Both the position numbers and the translations under genes were made by a program. Of a stretch of DNA of 64,000 bases, positions 17,401 through 28,585 are shown in pieces. Positions within the stretch are counted from its first letter, which is position 1. Each line of letters begins with the position of its first letter. The stretch is from the NCBI RefSeq assembly GCF_003288805.1, contig NZ_NHYK01000002.1, positions 60,026 to 124,025 on the forward strand, written 5' to 3'. Below the pieces are notes generated by a model, which was given only the letters and a program-made list of their open reading frames with translations, was not told the DNA's origin and did not search any database. This DNA comes from Helicobacter sp. 10-6591. GTDB taxonomy: Bacteria > Campylobacterota > Campylobacteria > Campylobacterales > Helicobacteraceae.

Positions 17401-18190
17401 GAATATCCAAAAAAAGCATTTGCATCTGCTCTGCTGATTTGACATAAAATTCTTTCACAGAGTGCTTTAGCCTATCTTTTTGTTCTAGGGTTCTTCCCAT
17501 CGCTACACACATCGCTACTTCTTGCGCACTAGCATCTTTTTGTAATGTGTAGTGCGTATCATTAGTGGCTACAACCTTAATACCAAGCTCCTTGCCTAAA
17601 CGTAAGATTTGCCCATCGATGAAATGTTGATTATCAATCCCATGGCGCATAATCTCAAGATAAAAATCTTCGCCAAAGATATCTTTATACTCAAGCGCAA
17701 TTTCTTTAGCGACCTCATAACCTCTAGCCCCGTGCATCACATTGCGCTCATTTTGTGTATTCAGATGCCAATTCACCTCACCTTGTAGGCAAGCAGAGGA
17801 GCATACAAGTCCTTGGCTATATTCGCGTAAAAGTTTTTTGTTAATACGTGGATAGTAATAAAATCCATTGATATAAGCTTGAGAGCTTAAATACATAAGA
17901 TTTTTGTAGCCTTGATAATTCTTTGCATAAAGACATAAATGGAACCTGCGCAGATTTTTATCACCCAGAGAATCTGCATTGTGTAAATACGCCTCCATAC
18001 CAATAATTGGTTTTATACCCTCTTCTTTCATTGCTACATAAAATTCCAACGCCCCAAACATATTTCCATGATCAGTCATCGCTACAGAGCTCATACCCAA
18101 CTCTTTTATACGCTTTGCAAGATTTTTGATTTTGTTTAACCCATCAAGCAGAGAATATTCTGTATGCAGATGCAAATGCGTGAAACTCAT
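14495..18190 (-). CDS. dnaE: DNA polymerase III alpha subunit
   Basis: The replicative polymerase catalytic subunit, 1231 residues. An N-terminal PHP domain begins THLHLHTEYSLLDG. The C-family palm holds GPGRGSAAGSL and PDIDMDF (about residues 436-442) with catalytic aspartates. The later EEVKNMG and SDNDFSV stretches belong to the fingers/HhH region. An OB-fold region near residues 1010-1090 (QCMLVGKVLEVKRKISRKG) binds single-stranded DNA. The start follows AAGGAG and a TATAAT 34-39 bp upstream. It is followed by ccoN on the same strand. Confidence 0.97.
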   Translation of the reverse strand: MSFTHLHLHTEYSLLDGLNKIKNLAKRIKELGMSSVAMTDHGNMFGALEFYVAMKEEGIKPIIGMEAYLHNADSLGDKNLRRFHLCLYAKNYQGYKNLMYLSSQAYINGFYYYPRINKKLLREYSQGLVCSSACLQGEVNWHLNTQNERNVMHGARGYEVAKEIALEYKDIFGEDFYLEIMRHGIDNQHFIDGQILRLGKELGIKVVATNDTHYTLQKDASAQEVAMCVAMGRTLEQKDRLKHSVKEFYVKSAEQMQMLFLDIPEAIANSQEIADKCNLELSLKNKEIKNKHTGEILLKNSPATPPKFKNTRLYAQNEGLDSVLGVDLESIDDSVYFAHRCREGLKERLQNIAPELHETYHARLEHEIKVITDMKFPGYMLIVWDFVNFAKQNGIPVGPGRGSAAGSLVAYSLRITDIDPLKYDLLFERFLNPERVSMPDIDMDFCQRRRGEMIDYVIGVYGRHNVAQVITFNKMLAKGAIRDAARVLGMPIVEADSFAKLVPNELKITLTKYTDKDGTEKDGAWEKEPKIRELVNSNQMAQKVWEAAMQLEGLNRNAGIHAAAIVIDSQEELWNKVPLFTNDKVKGVVTQYHMDWLEAVDLIKFDFLGLKTLTVIDDTLKLIKKLYGKEIDFATMKMEDPAVFETIQTGNTLGLFQIESSGMQGLSRRLKPSTFEDIVAMLALYRPGPMESGMLDDFIKRKHGEQKIVYPFPSLEPILKSTYGVIVYQEQVMQIVQKIGGFSLGGADLVRRAMGKKKIDEMLRLKKEFADGAQKQGYDRAKAEDLWELIVKFAGYGFNKSHSAAYAMLTYQTAYLKTYYQHEFMAAMLTSETARVESVAKYIEEVKNMGLEVVPPHINHSDNDFSVSEFDGVKKIVFGLSAIKGLGEGPIEDIIKYREKKGKYKDLQDFVGCMDFSKFTKRSLEPLIKTGSLDGLGYSRKSMLHYIEDICEAGRNKDKAKELLSDSLFGTLEDAIDTNTVLFKFMDCPEYDINTKLDYEFECMGIYVNGHPLDQFKNELKAIKGVVKSSDISQLAIGSQCMLVGKVLEVKRKISRKGSAYGGVEFLDYGGKLSFMVFEGHLNTLESMQEDIQKGVPIAFKCKIEEREEKKNVRIFGVFSLQDASTQSVSLKKENPKQQKESQESTEQSQSTDIDLMPSVIDVCTPLVLVIDDKDTNPLLFKEIKDMATEYAGERELRILVQDSGTNYTFVSNLKVGSRIKERFQHLHWVG

Positions 18191-18223
18191 AGCGACTCCT
18201 TTGTATTAGATTTATTGAATACA

Positions 18224-18229
18224 ATTATA
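18224..18229 (-). promoter_or_regulatory. -10 box of dnaE
   Basis: TATAAT on the minus strand, 34-39 bases upstream of the dnaE ATG (18190), in the 119-bp divergent gap shared with the lipoprotein gene at 18310. Confidence 0.55.
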
Positions 18230-18309
18230 AAAAAATGTCTTTTTGATTCTTATTAAGCCTTATGGAAGTTAAGGAATCTCCATCTTTGCGTGATTCTTAA
18301 AGGAAAATT

Positions 18310-18924
18310 ATGAGATTTGTATGCATTCTATTTTGTTTATCTCTTGGTTTTTATGGTTGTGTAAATTTAGCACCAAAAGCCCCACAAGTTTCAGAATCTA
18401 AGACAACAAAGCCTAATCCACCCATCGCAAAACAGCCCACAGAATCCACCCCAACAAAAGATTCACAAATAACCATTTTAGAATCCCAAAAGGACACTCC
18501 AAAAGCAAAACAATACAAACGCAACTCAGGTATATTGAAATTTGACTTTTCAGAGATTACAGCAGAGTTTGGAGATAGTCTAGAGCCTTATTCTAAGATT
18601 GATAACTATACAGGCACGATACGCCTCCACCATGATAATGGAAATATAGCTTGGGAAATAGACTTTAAAAATGGCAAACAAGATGGCTGGAGTAGGTGGT
18701 TTTATACTAATGGAGCGCTACGAACAGAAATGTTTTTTGTCGGTGGAGATGCTAATGGGGATTATAGATGGTTTTATCGTAATGGAGTCTTGCGAGAGGA
18801 GGGCGCTTATGAAAATGACTTAGCACAAGGCACATACAAACTTTACGCGCCAAACGGGAAGCTGGAAGCTCTTATAACCTACAGAGACGGCGAGGAAATA
18901 TCAAGGCGAATACAAACACAGTGA
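18310..18924 (+). CDS. MORN-repeat lipoprotein (YwqK-like)
   Basis: A 204-residue lipoprotein: signal peptide with lipobox LGFYGC (Cys17), a Pro/Thr/Lys-rich linker (residues 20-75), then three MORN-like repeats. The repeats are GNIAWEIDFKNGKQDGWSRW, GALRTEMFFVGGDANGDYRW and GVLREEGAYENDLAQGTYKL. MORN/YwqK repeats are usually protein- or lipid-binding, and the often-used label toxin-antitoxin YwqK antitoxin has no support here. The start follows AAAGGAAAATT. It is a single gene, divergent from dnaE. Confidence 0.75.
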   Translation: MRFVCILFCLSLGFYGCVNLAPKAPQVSESKTTKPNPPIAKQPTESTPTKDSQITILESQKDTPKAKQYKRNSGILKFDFSEITAEFGDSLEPYSKIDNYTGTIRLHHDNGNIAWEIDFKNGKQDGWSRWFYTNGALRTEMFFVGGDANGDYRWFYRNGVLREEGAYENDLAQGTYKLYAPNGKLEALITYRDGEEISRRIQTQ

Positions 18925-18928
18925 CACC

Positions 18929-18950
18929 ACTAAATACAGAGATATTTAGT
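18929..18950. terminator. AT-rich hairpin between convergent genes
   Basis: Perfect 8-bp arms ACTAAATA and TATTTAGT with a 6-base loop, 5 bp after the lipoprotein stop and before the convergent mnmA end (18988). The weak AT stem and the lack of a clean T-run make it only a possible bidirectional terminator. Confidence 0.3.
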
Positions 18951-18987
18951 AATTAAACAACCTACAAAAACTTTCTCTTAAAACGCG

Positions 18988-20019
18988 TTACAGAATGACT
19001 CCGCCACCTAATACTACATCTTTGTCATATACCACCATAGCTTGCCCCTTTGCTACCCCATAAGCTGCTTCTTTGAGTTGGGCTGTGATGATATTATTTT
19101 CCACCCTTACTTCTGCTTTGATTGGCAAACTGCGGTAGCGGATTTTCACTTCATATTCACCATTTTTAAAACCGGGTGAAAGACTGAGATTTTGTGCAAG
19201 TACCTCTGTAGTTTGAAGTTCATCTTTTGTGCCTACAACTATTTCATTATTTTCTGGATTGATCCCCATCACATAATGGGGTTCATGCGCACCAAACACC
19301 CTAAAACCCTTGCGTTTCCCGATAGTATATTGCATGTAGCCCTTATGCTCACCTATAATCTCACCTTGTGTATTCTTGACTACACCTACTTGCTCTACCT
19401 GCTCGTGTTTCCTTAATATATCAATATAATCCGTATCCACAAAACAAATCTCTTGTGAATCTTTATAAGTCTCTAGTGTGCCAAGAAATGGCAGAAGCTT
19501 TAGTGCTGTAGGTTTTATATCTGCTTTGATACTATCGCCTAGTGGAAATACAACATTATCGATGGAATCTTGCGAAAGCGCATACAAAAAATAGCTCTGA
19601 TCTTTTGTGGAATCTGCAGCTTTCTGGATACGTTTGATTCCTTTGTAGTCTGTCACTCTTGCATAATGACCAGTAGCAATTTTTTCACAACCCATAGCTT
19701 TTGCTTTCTCAAATGCAAGCCCAAATTTGATAAAAGGATTGCAAATCGAGCAAGGATTGGGAGTTTGACCACGTTTATAAGAAGCAATAAATTCGTTATA
19801 AACAACCTCTTTAAATTCCTGTTGGGCATTAATAACTTGGAAGTCTATACTCAGAGCTTTGGCGACCTTTTCACCATTACCAATGAAAACATTGTGTTTC
19901 GCTTCTTTCTCATGAAGCTTCAGATAGATTCCTAAAACCTCATAGCCTTGATTTTTTAAAAGATATGCACAATAAGAGCTATCCACACCACCACTCATTA
20001 GTAAAGCAACTTTTTGCAT
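18988..20019 (-). CDS. mnmA: tRNA-specific 2-thiouridylase
   Basis: Thiolates U34 of tRNA Lys, Glu and Gln. The ATP-PPase loop is [15 protein letters not shown] (residues 7-21). The catalytic cysteines lie in [15 protein letters not shown] (first Cys, near residue 90) and [12 protein letters not shown] (second Cys, near 190). ATG 20019 is chosen over one 16 codons upstream because it has AAGG at the right distance and puts the P-loop at the normal position. The resulting 343 residues fit the family. It is divergent from the hisZ-like gene. Confidence 0.94.
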   Translation of the reverse strand: MQKVALLMSGGVDSSYCAYLLKNQGYEVLGIYLKLHEKEAKHNVFIGNGEKVAKALSIDFQVINAQQEFKEVVYNEFIASYKRGQTPNPCSICNPFIKFGLAFEKAKAMGCEKIATGHYARVTDYKGIKRIQKAADSTKDQSYFLYALSQDSIDNVVFPLGDSIKADIKPTALKLLPFLGTLETYKDSQEICFVDTDYIDILRKHEQVEQVGVVKNTQGEIIGEHKGYMQYTIGKRKGFRVFGAHEPHYVMGINPENNEIVVGTKDELQTTEVLAQNLSLSPGFKNGEYEVKIRYRSLPIKAEVRVENNIITAQLKEAAYGVAKGQAMVVYDKDVVLGGGVIL

Positions 20020-20139
20020 TTGAAACCTTATGAAAATAAAAATCCCACCCAAATTCAAGAGTGTCAAATAGTGTCAGAGACTGCTAAAAGAGTGCATTTT
20101 AGAGTTTTAAAGTAAATTTTTAATTAAGTTAGCTTGTGT

Positions 20140-20145
20140 TATACT
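20140..20145 (+). promoter_or_regulatory. Possible -10 box for the hisZ-like/purA cluster
   Basis: TATACT lies 70-75 bp upstream of the GTG at 20215. A second TATACT sits at 20189-20194, closer to the start. Either could serve the plus-strand cluster; neither has a clear -35. Confidence 0.35.
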
Positions 20146-20214
20146 TCCGCGCATTTCGCCCCTTAAAATAATTAAGACAATAACTCTCTATACTAATTTT
20201 TTTGGAACAAAGCA

Positions 20215-22319
<2,105 letters not shown>

Positions 22320-22335
22320 AAAGCACGAGATAAAT

Positions 22336-22761
22336 ATGACTACAAAATTTTCTCTTCTCTTGCAGCTTCGAGCCAAAGAACTCCAATCCCAAGAATGCAA
22401 GATTTCGCAACAAAATATCCATATCAAGAACAAGCAAGCAGAAATTGATGCGATCTTATCTGAAATAGCCCAGATACAATTCCCAACAAATGGTAGCTAC
22501 CAATCGTATTTTGCACTCTCACAAACAAGAAATACGCTTATTGCGCATATGGAGATTCTCTATGCTGAGCTATCTGCTCTCAAATCCCATGTAAAAACTT
22601 TGGAAGAAGAGTATAAACTGCTGCATATTGAATACGAAAAAATCAAGTATCTGGATACTAAAGAAAAGCGAGCTTCTATGAAAGCACTCAAGCTCGTCCA
22701 ACAGAAGCAAACAGATGAAATTGCGATAATGCTATACACAAACAAAAGGCAGGCATTATGA
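22336..22761 (+). CDS. fliJ: Flagellar export protein FliJ-like coiled coil
   Basis: A 141-residue, almost wholly helical coiled-coil protein beginning MTTKFSLLLQLRAKELQSQE, the FliJ-type N-terminus. FliJ escorts the export ATPase FliI and links it to the export gate. A TTG nine codons upstream would also open the frame but overlaps purA, so ATG 22336 is preferred. The stop overlaps the motE-like start by 4 bp. FliJ sequences diverge strongly; the call rests on N-terminus, coiled coil and conserved location between purA and motE. Confidence 0.75.
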   Translation: MTTKFSLLLQLRAKELQSQECKISQQNIHIKNKQAEIDAILSEIAQIQFPTNGSYQSYFALSQTRNTLIAHMEILYAELSALKSHVKTLEEEYKLLHIEYEKIKYLDTKEKRASMKALKLVQQKQTDEIAIMLYTNKRQAL

Positions 22762-23501
22762 AAGCACTCTTTTTGATTCTTATAATCTCTTTGTCATTAG
22801 GTGCAGATATGCCAAGCCAGAACTTCTCTTTGCCTAAAACCTTACAAAGTGACTTGCTTGAATGTAATATCATCTTTGAGCAAAGAAAAGATGAAATTCG
22901 TCAAGAACTCCAAGCCATAGATGAGCGTCAGCAGGCACTACAAGTATTACAAAACGCTACGCAAGTGATTTTAGATGAAAAAAGACGCAATCTAGAATCC
23001 AGCCAAAAAGAGCTTGATGAAAAGATATTGGCATTCCAAAAACTCAAAGAAGAGACACTTTTAGAATTCCAGCAAAAAAACGAGCAGGCAGAGCTCGCCA
23101 TGAAAGCACGAGAAGAATATGTGCAAGAAATGCTCGCACAAAATGAGGAGATTCTCAAAAAAATCGAACAAAAAAATGATGATAAAGTGATTGCAAGCTA
23201 CCAACAAATGAAAGAAGCAAAATCTGCGGCAATCTTTTCACAAATGGATGAAAGCGAGGTCGTGGAAATACTCACACAGATGGATCCAAAAGATGTCAGT
23301 AGGATTCTCTCAAAAATGGATGCACCAAAAGCCGCAAGTATCACACAAAAAATCCGCGAGCCAAGAAACAAAGAACCTATAAATCCTCCTCTTGCTCCAG
23401 AGACTCCTGCAATACAACCACCCCAAGAGTTAGGATTACCACAATCCCCACAAGATTCAGATTCTCAAGAATCTAGCCCCACCCAAGAATCCGAATCTTA
23501 A
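22758..23501 (+). CDS. motE: MotE-like flagellar motor chaperone (MgtE_N domain, exported)
   Basis: A 247-residue protein with a signal peptide (ALFLILIISLSLGA), so periplasmic. A long coiled coil (about 30-150) is followed by an MgtE_N-like module (about 155-200): IFSQMDESEVVEILTQMDPK then RILSKMDAPKAASI. A Pro/Gln/Ser-rich tail ends it. MotE-type proteins guide assembly of motor proteins such as PflA/MotC or MotB partners. It overlaps fliJ by 4 bp, which supports a flagellar role. The motor partner in this organism cannot be told from sequence. Confidence 0.7.
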   Translation: MKALFLILIISLSLGADMPSQNFSLPKTLQSDLLECNIIFEQRKDEIRQELQAIDERQQALQVLQNATQVILDEKRRNLESSQKELDEKILAFQKLKEETLLEFQQKNEQAELAMKAREEYVQEMLAQNEEILKKIEQKNDDKVIASYQQMKEAKSAAIFSQMDESEVVEILTQMDPKDVSRILSKMDAPKAASITQKIREPRNKEPINPPLAPETPAIQPPQELGLPQSPQDSDSQESSPTQESES

Positions 23502-23518
23502 ATCTTAAAGTATTGCCT

Positions 23519-23999
23519 ATGTCACAACACACTAAAAAAAAAAAAAAACCTTGTACTTATCAGCGTGGATTCCCCTCTTTTAGCAGGGATTTATGATTTG
23601 CGCCAATCTCTTTTGCAAAAATCTTGGACTCTCAATGGACATAGCTCAAGCGCTTTGAATACACTTTTTGAGGAAATCTTGAGTGCAGATTTTGAGCTTG
23701 ATTCAATCTTTTATGCCAGAGGGCCGGGCAGATTCAGTGCGCTAAAGATGACACATATTTTTTTGCACACACTTTGTTTGGTCAAAAGTTACAAGCTTTT
23801 TAGCGTGTCAAGTTTTTATTTCAATAGTGCTGCACCAATACATGCTTTTGCCAACAAATACTTTATACAAGAAAATCAAGGCATTGCTCTCAAAGATTTT
23901 GGAATCAAAATCGCACAGGAATTCGTCCTACCAGAAGTTTTGAACATAGATGATTTTGATACACAAAACAAACCTTTGTATATTCTGCCACCTGTATAG
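23519..23999 (+). CDS. tsaB: TsaB-like t6A synthesis protein, frame broken at an A15 tract
   Basis: From 23550 the frame reads LVLISVDSPLLAGIYDL, a TsaB-type N-terminal strand, and later ARGPGRFSALKM, the conserved RGPGSFTGLR-like loop. The only good ATG (23519) is out of frame: A15 at 23534-23548 separates them. With A14 the two join into about 159 residues (MSQHTKKKKNLVLIS). As given, translation from 23519 ends within about 15 codons after the tract. A GTG at 23565 has no ribosome site and would remove the first strand. TsaB, with TsaD and TsaE, makes t6A37 in tRNA and is usually essential, so RNA slippage or a sequencing indel are both plausible. The short length matches Helicobacter homologues (HP1051 position). 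Confidence 0.7.
23534..23548 (+). repeat. Poly-A tract (A15) at the start of tsaB
   Basis: Fifteen A codons 6-10 of tsaB. Loss of one A gives a continuous frame. The tract is long enough for both replication slippage and RNA polymerase slippage. Confidence 0.9.
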
Positions 24000-24022
24000 G
24001 TATCTTACTTTTAGGAGGATTT

Positions 24023-24916
24023 ATGGATATTCTTGTCCCTGCTACAAGTGCAAATCTTGGCCCGGGCTTTGATAGCTTAGGACTAGCACTAGGGCTTTAT
24101 AATAAAATCTCTATCACACCTACTTCGATTACAAGTATCCAAATAGCTGGCGAAGGACAAGAGAATGTGCGATTAAAAACAAATAATATTTTTGTCAAAA
24201 TATTTTCACAAATCCTACAAGCACATGGAAAAGAGGGCAGTTTCAAGTTTTCATTTGAGAACAATATCCCAGTTTCACGTGGACTTGGATCAAGCTCGGC
24301 AATAATAGTAAGCGCTATCTATGCGGCTTTTTTATATATGGGCAAGAGCTGTGATAAAAAATCAATTTTAAATCTTGCTATAGAGTATGAAAAGCATCCT
24401 GATAATATCACTCCGGCGATTTTTGGTGGATTTAATGTAGCACTACTCGAACACACAGACAACAACACCAAGCAAAATGTCATAAACATACACAAAGAGA
24501 TTCCACAAGACATTAGCGCGGTTGTCGTTATCCCAAACAAAAGTATCTCCACCAAACTTTCCCGCAAAAGCCTGCCAAAAACCTATGGAATCAGAGAATG
24601 CATATTTAATCTTTCGCATGCATCACTACTGACAGCTGCCTTTTTGACAAATGATTGGGAGAAGCTAACCCTTGCAAGCAGAGACAGAATCCACCAAAAT
24701 ATCCGCATGAAAAATATGCCAATCCTCTTCCGTTTACAACATATTGCATTACAAAATGGCGCGCTCTCAAGCACTCTGAGCGGAAGTGGTTCATCTATGC
24801 TTAATATTTGCTATAAAGAAAACAGCCCAAAACTCGCTAGAGTTTTAGCCCAATCATTCCCGAGATTCAAAGTCTTAGAGCTTGGCTTTGATAATTTGGG
24901 TGTGAGAGAAATCTAA
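24023..24916 (+). CDS. thrB: Homoserine kinase
   Basis: GHMP kinase of 297 residues that phosphorylates homoserine for threonine synthesis. The N-terminal PATSANLGPGFDSLGLAL (residues 5-22) is the ThrB signature. The ATP-binding loop is PVSRGLGSSSAIIVSA (near residue 85), and the C-terminal GSGSSMLNIC completes the GHMP motif set. The start has a strong TAGGAGG site. It lies 23 bp after tsaB; the order tsaB-thrB-ylxR-infB is as in H. pylori HP1051-1048. Confidence 0.95.
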   Translation: MDILVPATSANLGPGFDSLGLALGLYNKISITPTSITSIQIAGEGQENVRLKTNNIFVKIFSQILQAHGKEGSFKFSFENNIPVSRGLGSSSAIIVSAIYAAFLYMGKSCDKKSILNLAIEYEKHPDNITPAIFGGFNVALLEHTDNNTKQNVINIHKEIPQDISAVVVIPNKSISTKLSRKSLPKTYGIRECIFNLSHASLLTAAFLTNDWEKLTLASRDRIHQNIRMKNMPILFRLQHIALQNGALSSTLSGSGSSMLNICYKENSPKLARVLAQSFPRFKVLELGFDNLGVREI

Positions 24917-24934
24917 ATTAGTTGGTATAATGCC

Positions 24935-25192
24935 ATGCGTAACCCGAAGCAAACAAGGATGTGTGTTACCTGCAGAAAACGTTCTCACCAAAATAAGCTT
25001 TTGCGACTACAAGTTAAGAACAATAAACTGTATCTTTTCAATGGATCCAACAGAAGTTTTTATATATGCCAAGAATGCCAAGAAAAACAAAAAACATTTA
25101 TCAGTATTGCCAAGCGGTATAACTTACAGAGTACTCAAATAACAAAGGAGTGTGTGCAAGATGGCAAAAATCAAACTAATGCAAGTAGCTGA
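24935..25192 (+). CDS. ylxR: YlxR-family (DUF448) RNA-binding protein
   Basis: An 85-residue basic protein: RNPKQTRMCVTCRKR (residues 2-16) is the YlxR signature, followed by a Cys pair in FYICQECQEKQ. YlxR is a small RNA-binding protein typically encoded with nusA/infB. In some bacteria it is linked to RNase P or transcription control. It overlaps infB by 32 bp. Confidence 0.87.
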   Translation: MRNPKQTRMCVTCRKRSHQNKLLRLQVKNNKLYLFNGSNRSFYICQECQEKQKTFISIAKRYNLQSTQITKECVQDGKNQTNASS

Positions 25193-27725
25193 AGAATGCG
25201 CAAAAACCACAAAAGAGGTCTTTGATAAAGCCCAAGAGATGGGCTTAGAAGTCAGGTCTGTGTCCTCAAGTATTAGCGAGGAGGAAGCAGCTGCCCTATT
25301 TGAATTTATAACAAGCGGTACCAACCTCTTAAAGAACAAACAGCCGACCAAAAAGAGCAAAACCACCAAAAAATCTACAGAATCTCCAAGGGCTACTGAC
25401 ACAGCCATACAAACTCCGAAGAGCAAAACCACCAAAAAATCTACGGCAAAAGCCAAAGAATCAGAACAAGCACAATCCCAACCAACACAAACCCCCACAT
25501 TATCCCAAGAAATCACAGAGAAAAACACCCAAGAAGTACCAAAAAGAGGTTTTAGAATCGTACGTAAAAACGAGTCTGCCAAACCTCCAAAATCCCAAGC
25601 GAAACCACAAAATCTCAGCTACAAAGAACTTCTCGCACAAACCCAAGATAGTGATTATCATGCCAAGCCTAAAAAAGCAGCGCAAAAAATCCGCACACAA
25701 AAACACCTCAATGAGCAAAAAATAAACATCCTAGAAGACAGAGAGTTTAGCTTTAGCAGCGATTATGATGATGAGCAAGATGAAGTGATGCTCTTTGACT
25801 TGAACGAACAGGAGATACGCGATGAGGAGGAGGAAAATCGCCTAAGACAAAACATAACAGAGCGCATCCAGCTCAACAGAAAAAGCCCCTGGATGAATGA
25901 AGGATCTATCCGTCGAGGTGGCAAATACAAGAAAAAATACACACAAAAAGAGAATCTCAAAGAAATAAAAAATGTGATCAGTATCCCCGAAGAAGTCCGT
26001 GTATATGAGTTTGCAGAACTCAGTGGACGAGAGTTAAAAGATGTGATGAAGGTATTACTAAACCTCGGTGTAATGGCGACAAAAAACGACTTCTTAGACA
26101 AAGATGCTATTGAGATACTAGCTGAGGAATTTAAGATTGAAATCTCTATCTTAGAGGACAAAAGCGAGCTTGAAGAAATATACAAAGACGAAGATTCCCA
26201 AATCTCACTCAAAGAGCGTCCCCCTGTCGTAACTATCATGGGGCATGTCGATCATGGCAAGACATCACTCCTTGATTATATCCGCAACTCCCGTATAGCC
26301 CAAAAAGAATCTGGAGGTATCACTCAGCATATAGGCGCATATATGGTAGAGAAAAATGGCAAGACTATCAGCTTTATTGATACTCCTGGTCACGAAGCCT
26401 TTAGTAGTATGCGAAGTCGTGGCGCACAAGTAACAGATATAGCAGTCATTGTTATTGCTGCTGATGATGGTGTCAAGCCCCAGACAATCGAAGCGCTCAA
26501 TCATGCCAAAGCCGCAAATGTGCAGATAATTATCGCTATGAACAAAATGGACAAGGAGAACATCAATACAGACAAGCTCAAGACAGAATGTGCCGAGCTT
26601 GGGTTTTCTCCAAACGAATGGGGTGGGGAATACGAATTTATACCAATCTCTGCAAAAACCGGGCTGGGTATAGATTCCCTCCTAGAAACCATTCTTATAC
26701 AGGCTGAGATTTTAGAACTCAAGGCAAATATTAATAGCAAAGCAAAGGCCACCGTCTTAGAAGGAAGTCTAGAAAAAGGCAGAGGTCCTGTAGCCACTAT
26801 CATAGTCCAAAGTGGGATTTTACGCGTGGGTGATCCGATAGTAGCTGGGACGGCGTTTGGACGTATCAGAGCAATGAGTGATGATCTAGGCAGAAGTATC
26901 AAAGAACTTGCCCCTTCCTATGTAGCCCAAATCGTAGGACTCTCTGTGGTACCTGAGGCAGGCAGCATGCTTGTGAGTGTGGATAATGATACCCAAGCAA
27001 GAGAATACGCACAAAAACGCGCACTTTATTTACGCCAAAAAGAATTAAGCAAAAGTACCAAAGTAACCTTTGAAGAACTAGGCGATATGGTAGCAAAAGG
27101 GAATCTCAAAATCCTACCTATTATCATAAAAGCGGACACACAAGGAAGTCTTGAGGCTATCAAAACAAGCCTAGAAAACCTAAGCAATAATGAAGTCAGT
27201 GTCAATATCATAAGTGCTAACATAGGTGGTATAAGTGAGAGTGATATAAGCCTTGCGACTGCAAGTAGCAATAGTTTTATACTAGGCTTTAATGTCCGCC
27301 CTACCGGCAATGTCAAAGCAAAAGCCAAAGAGCTAAATATCGAAATCAGAACCTACTCTGTGATTTATGCCTTGCTTGATGAAATGAGAGGGCTTGTTTC
27401 TGGAATGATGAATCCACTTATTCATGAAGAAAACACAGGACAGGCACAAGTAAGAGACACTTTTTCTATACCAAAGATTGGTGTTGTAGCAGGATGTATG
27501 GTGGTAGATGGTAATTTGCAGCGAGGTATTACAGCACGTCTTATACGAGATGGTGTGGTGATTCACACAGGGACGATCTCCTCGCTCAAACGCTTCAAAG
27601 ATGATGTCAAAGAAGTGAGTAAAGGCTATGAATGCGGAATCATGCTGGAAAATTACAACGACATAAAAATAGGCGATGTAATAGAGACTTTTAAAACACA
27701 GACAAAGGCACAATCACTTTCCTAA
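25161..27725 (+). CDS. infB: Translation initiation factor IF-2
   Basis: Binds fMet-tRNA and GTP on the 30S subunit. Start ATG 25161 has AAAGGAG ten bases upstream; upstream GTG codons are too close to that site. Layout of 854 residues: IF2_N helix domain (1-50), a long Lys/Thr/Ser/Gln-rich linker (60-160) with an in-frame 26-bp repeat, a second IF2_N near 270-330, then the G domain with GHVDHGKT (about 360), DTPGHEAF (about 405) and NKMD (about 460), and the C-terminal beta barrels. It overlaps ylxR by 32 bp. No rbfA or rimP follows. Confidence 0.97.
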   Translation: MAKIKLMQVAEECAKTTKEVFDKAQEMGLEVRSVSSSISEEEAAALFEFITSGTNLLKNKQPTKKSKTTKKSTESPRATDTAIQTPKSKTTKKSTAKAKESEQAQSQPTQTPTLSQEITEKNTQEVPKRGFRIVRKNESAKPPKSQAKPQNLSYKELLAQTQDSDYHAKPKKAAQKIRTQKHLNEQKINILEDREFSFSSDYDDEQDEVMLFDLNEQEIRDEEEENRLRQNITERIQLNRKSPWMNEGSIRRGGKYKKKYTQKENLKEIKNVISIPEEVRVYEFAELSGRELKDVMKVLLNLGVMATKNDFLDKDAIEILAEEFKIEISILEDKSELEEIYKDEDSQISLKERPPVVTIMGHVDHGKTSLLDYIRNSRIAQKESGGITQHIGAYMVEKNGKTISFIDTPGHEAFSSMRSRGAQVTDIAVIVIAADDGVKPQTIEALNHAKAANVQIIIAMNKMDKENINTDKLKTECAELGFSPNEWGGEYEFIPISAKTGLGIDSLLETILIQAEILELKANINSKAKATVLEGSLEKGRGPVATIIVQSGILRVGDPIVAGTAFGRIRAMSDDLGRSIKELAPSYVAQIVGLSVVPEAGSMLVSVDNDTQAREYAQKRALYLRQKELSKSTKVTFEELGDMVAKGNLKILPIIIKADTQGSLEAIKTSLENLSNNEVSVNIISANIGGISESDISLATASSNSFILGFNVRPTGNVKAKAKELNIEIRTYSVIYALLDEMRGLVSGMMNPLIHEENTGQAQVRDTFSIPKIGVVAGCMVVDGNLQRGITARLIRDGVVIHTGTISSLKRFKDDVKEVSKGYECGIMLENYNDIKIGDVIETFKTQTKAQSLS
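25353..25444 (+). repeat. In-frame 26-bp direct repeat in the IF-2 linker
   Basis: Two exact 26-bp copies (25353-25378 and 25419-25444) are spaced 66 bp apart, which is 22 codons. They encode KSKTTKKST twice in the low-complexity linker. Recombination between them would remove or add 22 residues in frame. Confidence 0.8.
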
Positions 27726-27919
27726 AGTTCCAGACCATTAGTTCTCTAGCACCCAGGCTTTTTACAAGCACTCCTATTTTCTACGGATGGATGATGAAAG
27801 GGAAATACTGAGAATTGTTGGAATACATATTTTAAGCAGATGGAGAAAGATGGTTCTCTGTGTGAATGTTGGATTCAACACAAGCAATGCAATCCAATTG
27901 AGATTCGGGATGCTTAAAG

Positions 27920-27925
27920 TATAAT
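27920..27925 (+). promoter_or_regulatory. -10 box of thyX
   Basis: TATAAT 33-38 bp upstream of the thyX ATG, with the ribosome site AAGGAA at 27943-27948. The rest of the 232-bp gap after infB shows nothing I can name. Confidence 0.6.
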
Positions 27926-27957
27926 TCTTCACGAAAGCAATTTAAGGAAACTCAATC

Positions 27958-28581
27958 ATGCAAGTAACACTCACGCATTTCACCCCGCTTCATATCTGCT
28001 CAAATGCCATTCGCACTTGTTATCAATCTTTTGAACGCGGTGATAATGGCGGAGAGAAGGACCTCGCGCTTATTGATAAAGTGGGCAATAAGAATAGACA
28101 TAGCTCGACTTTGGAGCATCTGTTCTATAACTTTTATATACAAGGCATATCGCGCGCGTGTCTGCAAGAGCTAGCAAGGCATAGAATGGCTAGTTATAGT
28201 GTGAAATCCAGCAGATATACTCTCAAAGAGCTCAAGCATACAGAGACCTTCTTGCCACTTAATTCTCATAATATGCACAGAGCAGAGCAGTTTCTGGTCT
28301 TTTGTGAAAATGAGCGCGTGAATGAAGCCAGTGTTTTGGCTCTAGAAAATCTTCGGGAGATTCTCAGTAGTGGTGTGGGTAATGACCTTGCGAAGTTTTG
28401 TATGCCAGAATCTTATAAGACTGAGCTTGCATGGAGTATCAATGCTAGGTCGCTGCAAAATTTTCTCACGCTACGAAGTGCTAATGCTGCACTTTGGGAG
28501 ATCAGAAAACTAAGCCTTGCAGTCTTTGAAGCTTTGCCACAGGAGCATAGATTTATTTTCCAAGACTGTATGGCTACTTGA
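27958..28581 (+). CDS. thyX: Flavin-dependent thymidylate synthase
   Basis: Makes dTMP from dUMP with methylene-tetrahydrofolate, FAD and NADPH; Helicobacter use ThyX rather than ThyA. The ThyX signature is RHRMASYSVKSSRYT (from Arg74). The earlier RHSSTLEHLFYNFYI contributes the FAD site, and the C-terminal half has the SINARSLQNFLTLRS dUMP-binding segment. At 207 residues it has a normal Helicobacter length. It has its own -10 box and is followed 4 bp later by the DUF354 gene. Confidence 0.95.
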   Translation: MQVTLTHFTPLHICSNAIRTCYQSFERGDNGGEKDLALIDKVGNKNRHSSTLEHLFYNFYIQGISRACLQELARHRMASYSVKSSRYTLKELKHTETFLPLNSHNMHRAEQFLVFCENERVNEASVLALENLREILSSGVGNDLAKFCMPESYKTELAWSINARSLQNFLTLRSANAALWEIRKLSLAVFEALPQEHRFIFQDCMAT

Positions 28582-28585
28582 GACT

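Noticed and set aside
25124..27713. Long antisense frames across infB
   Set aside because: They mirror the codon use of infB, carry no domains and lack starts with ribosome sites.
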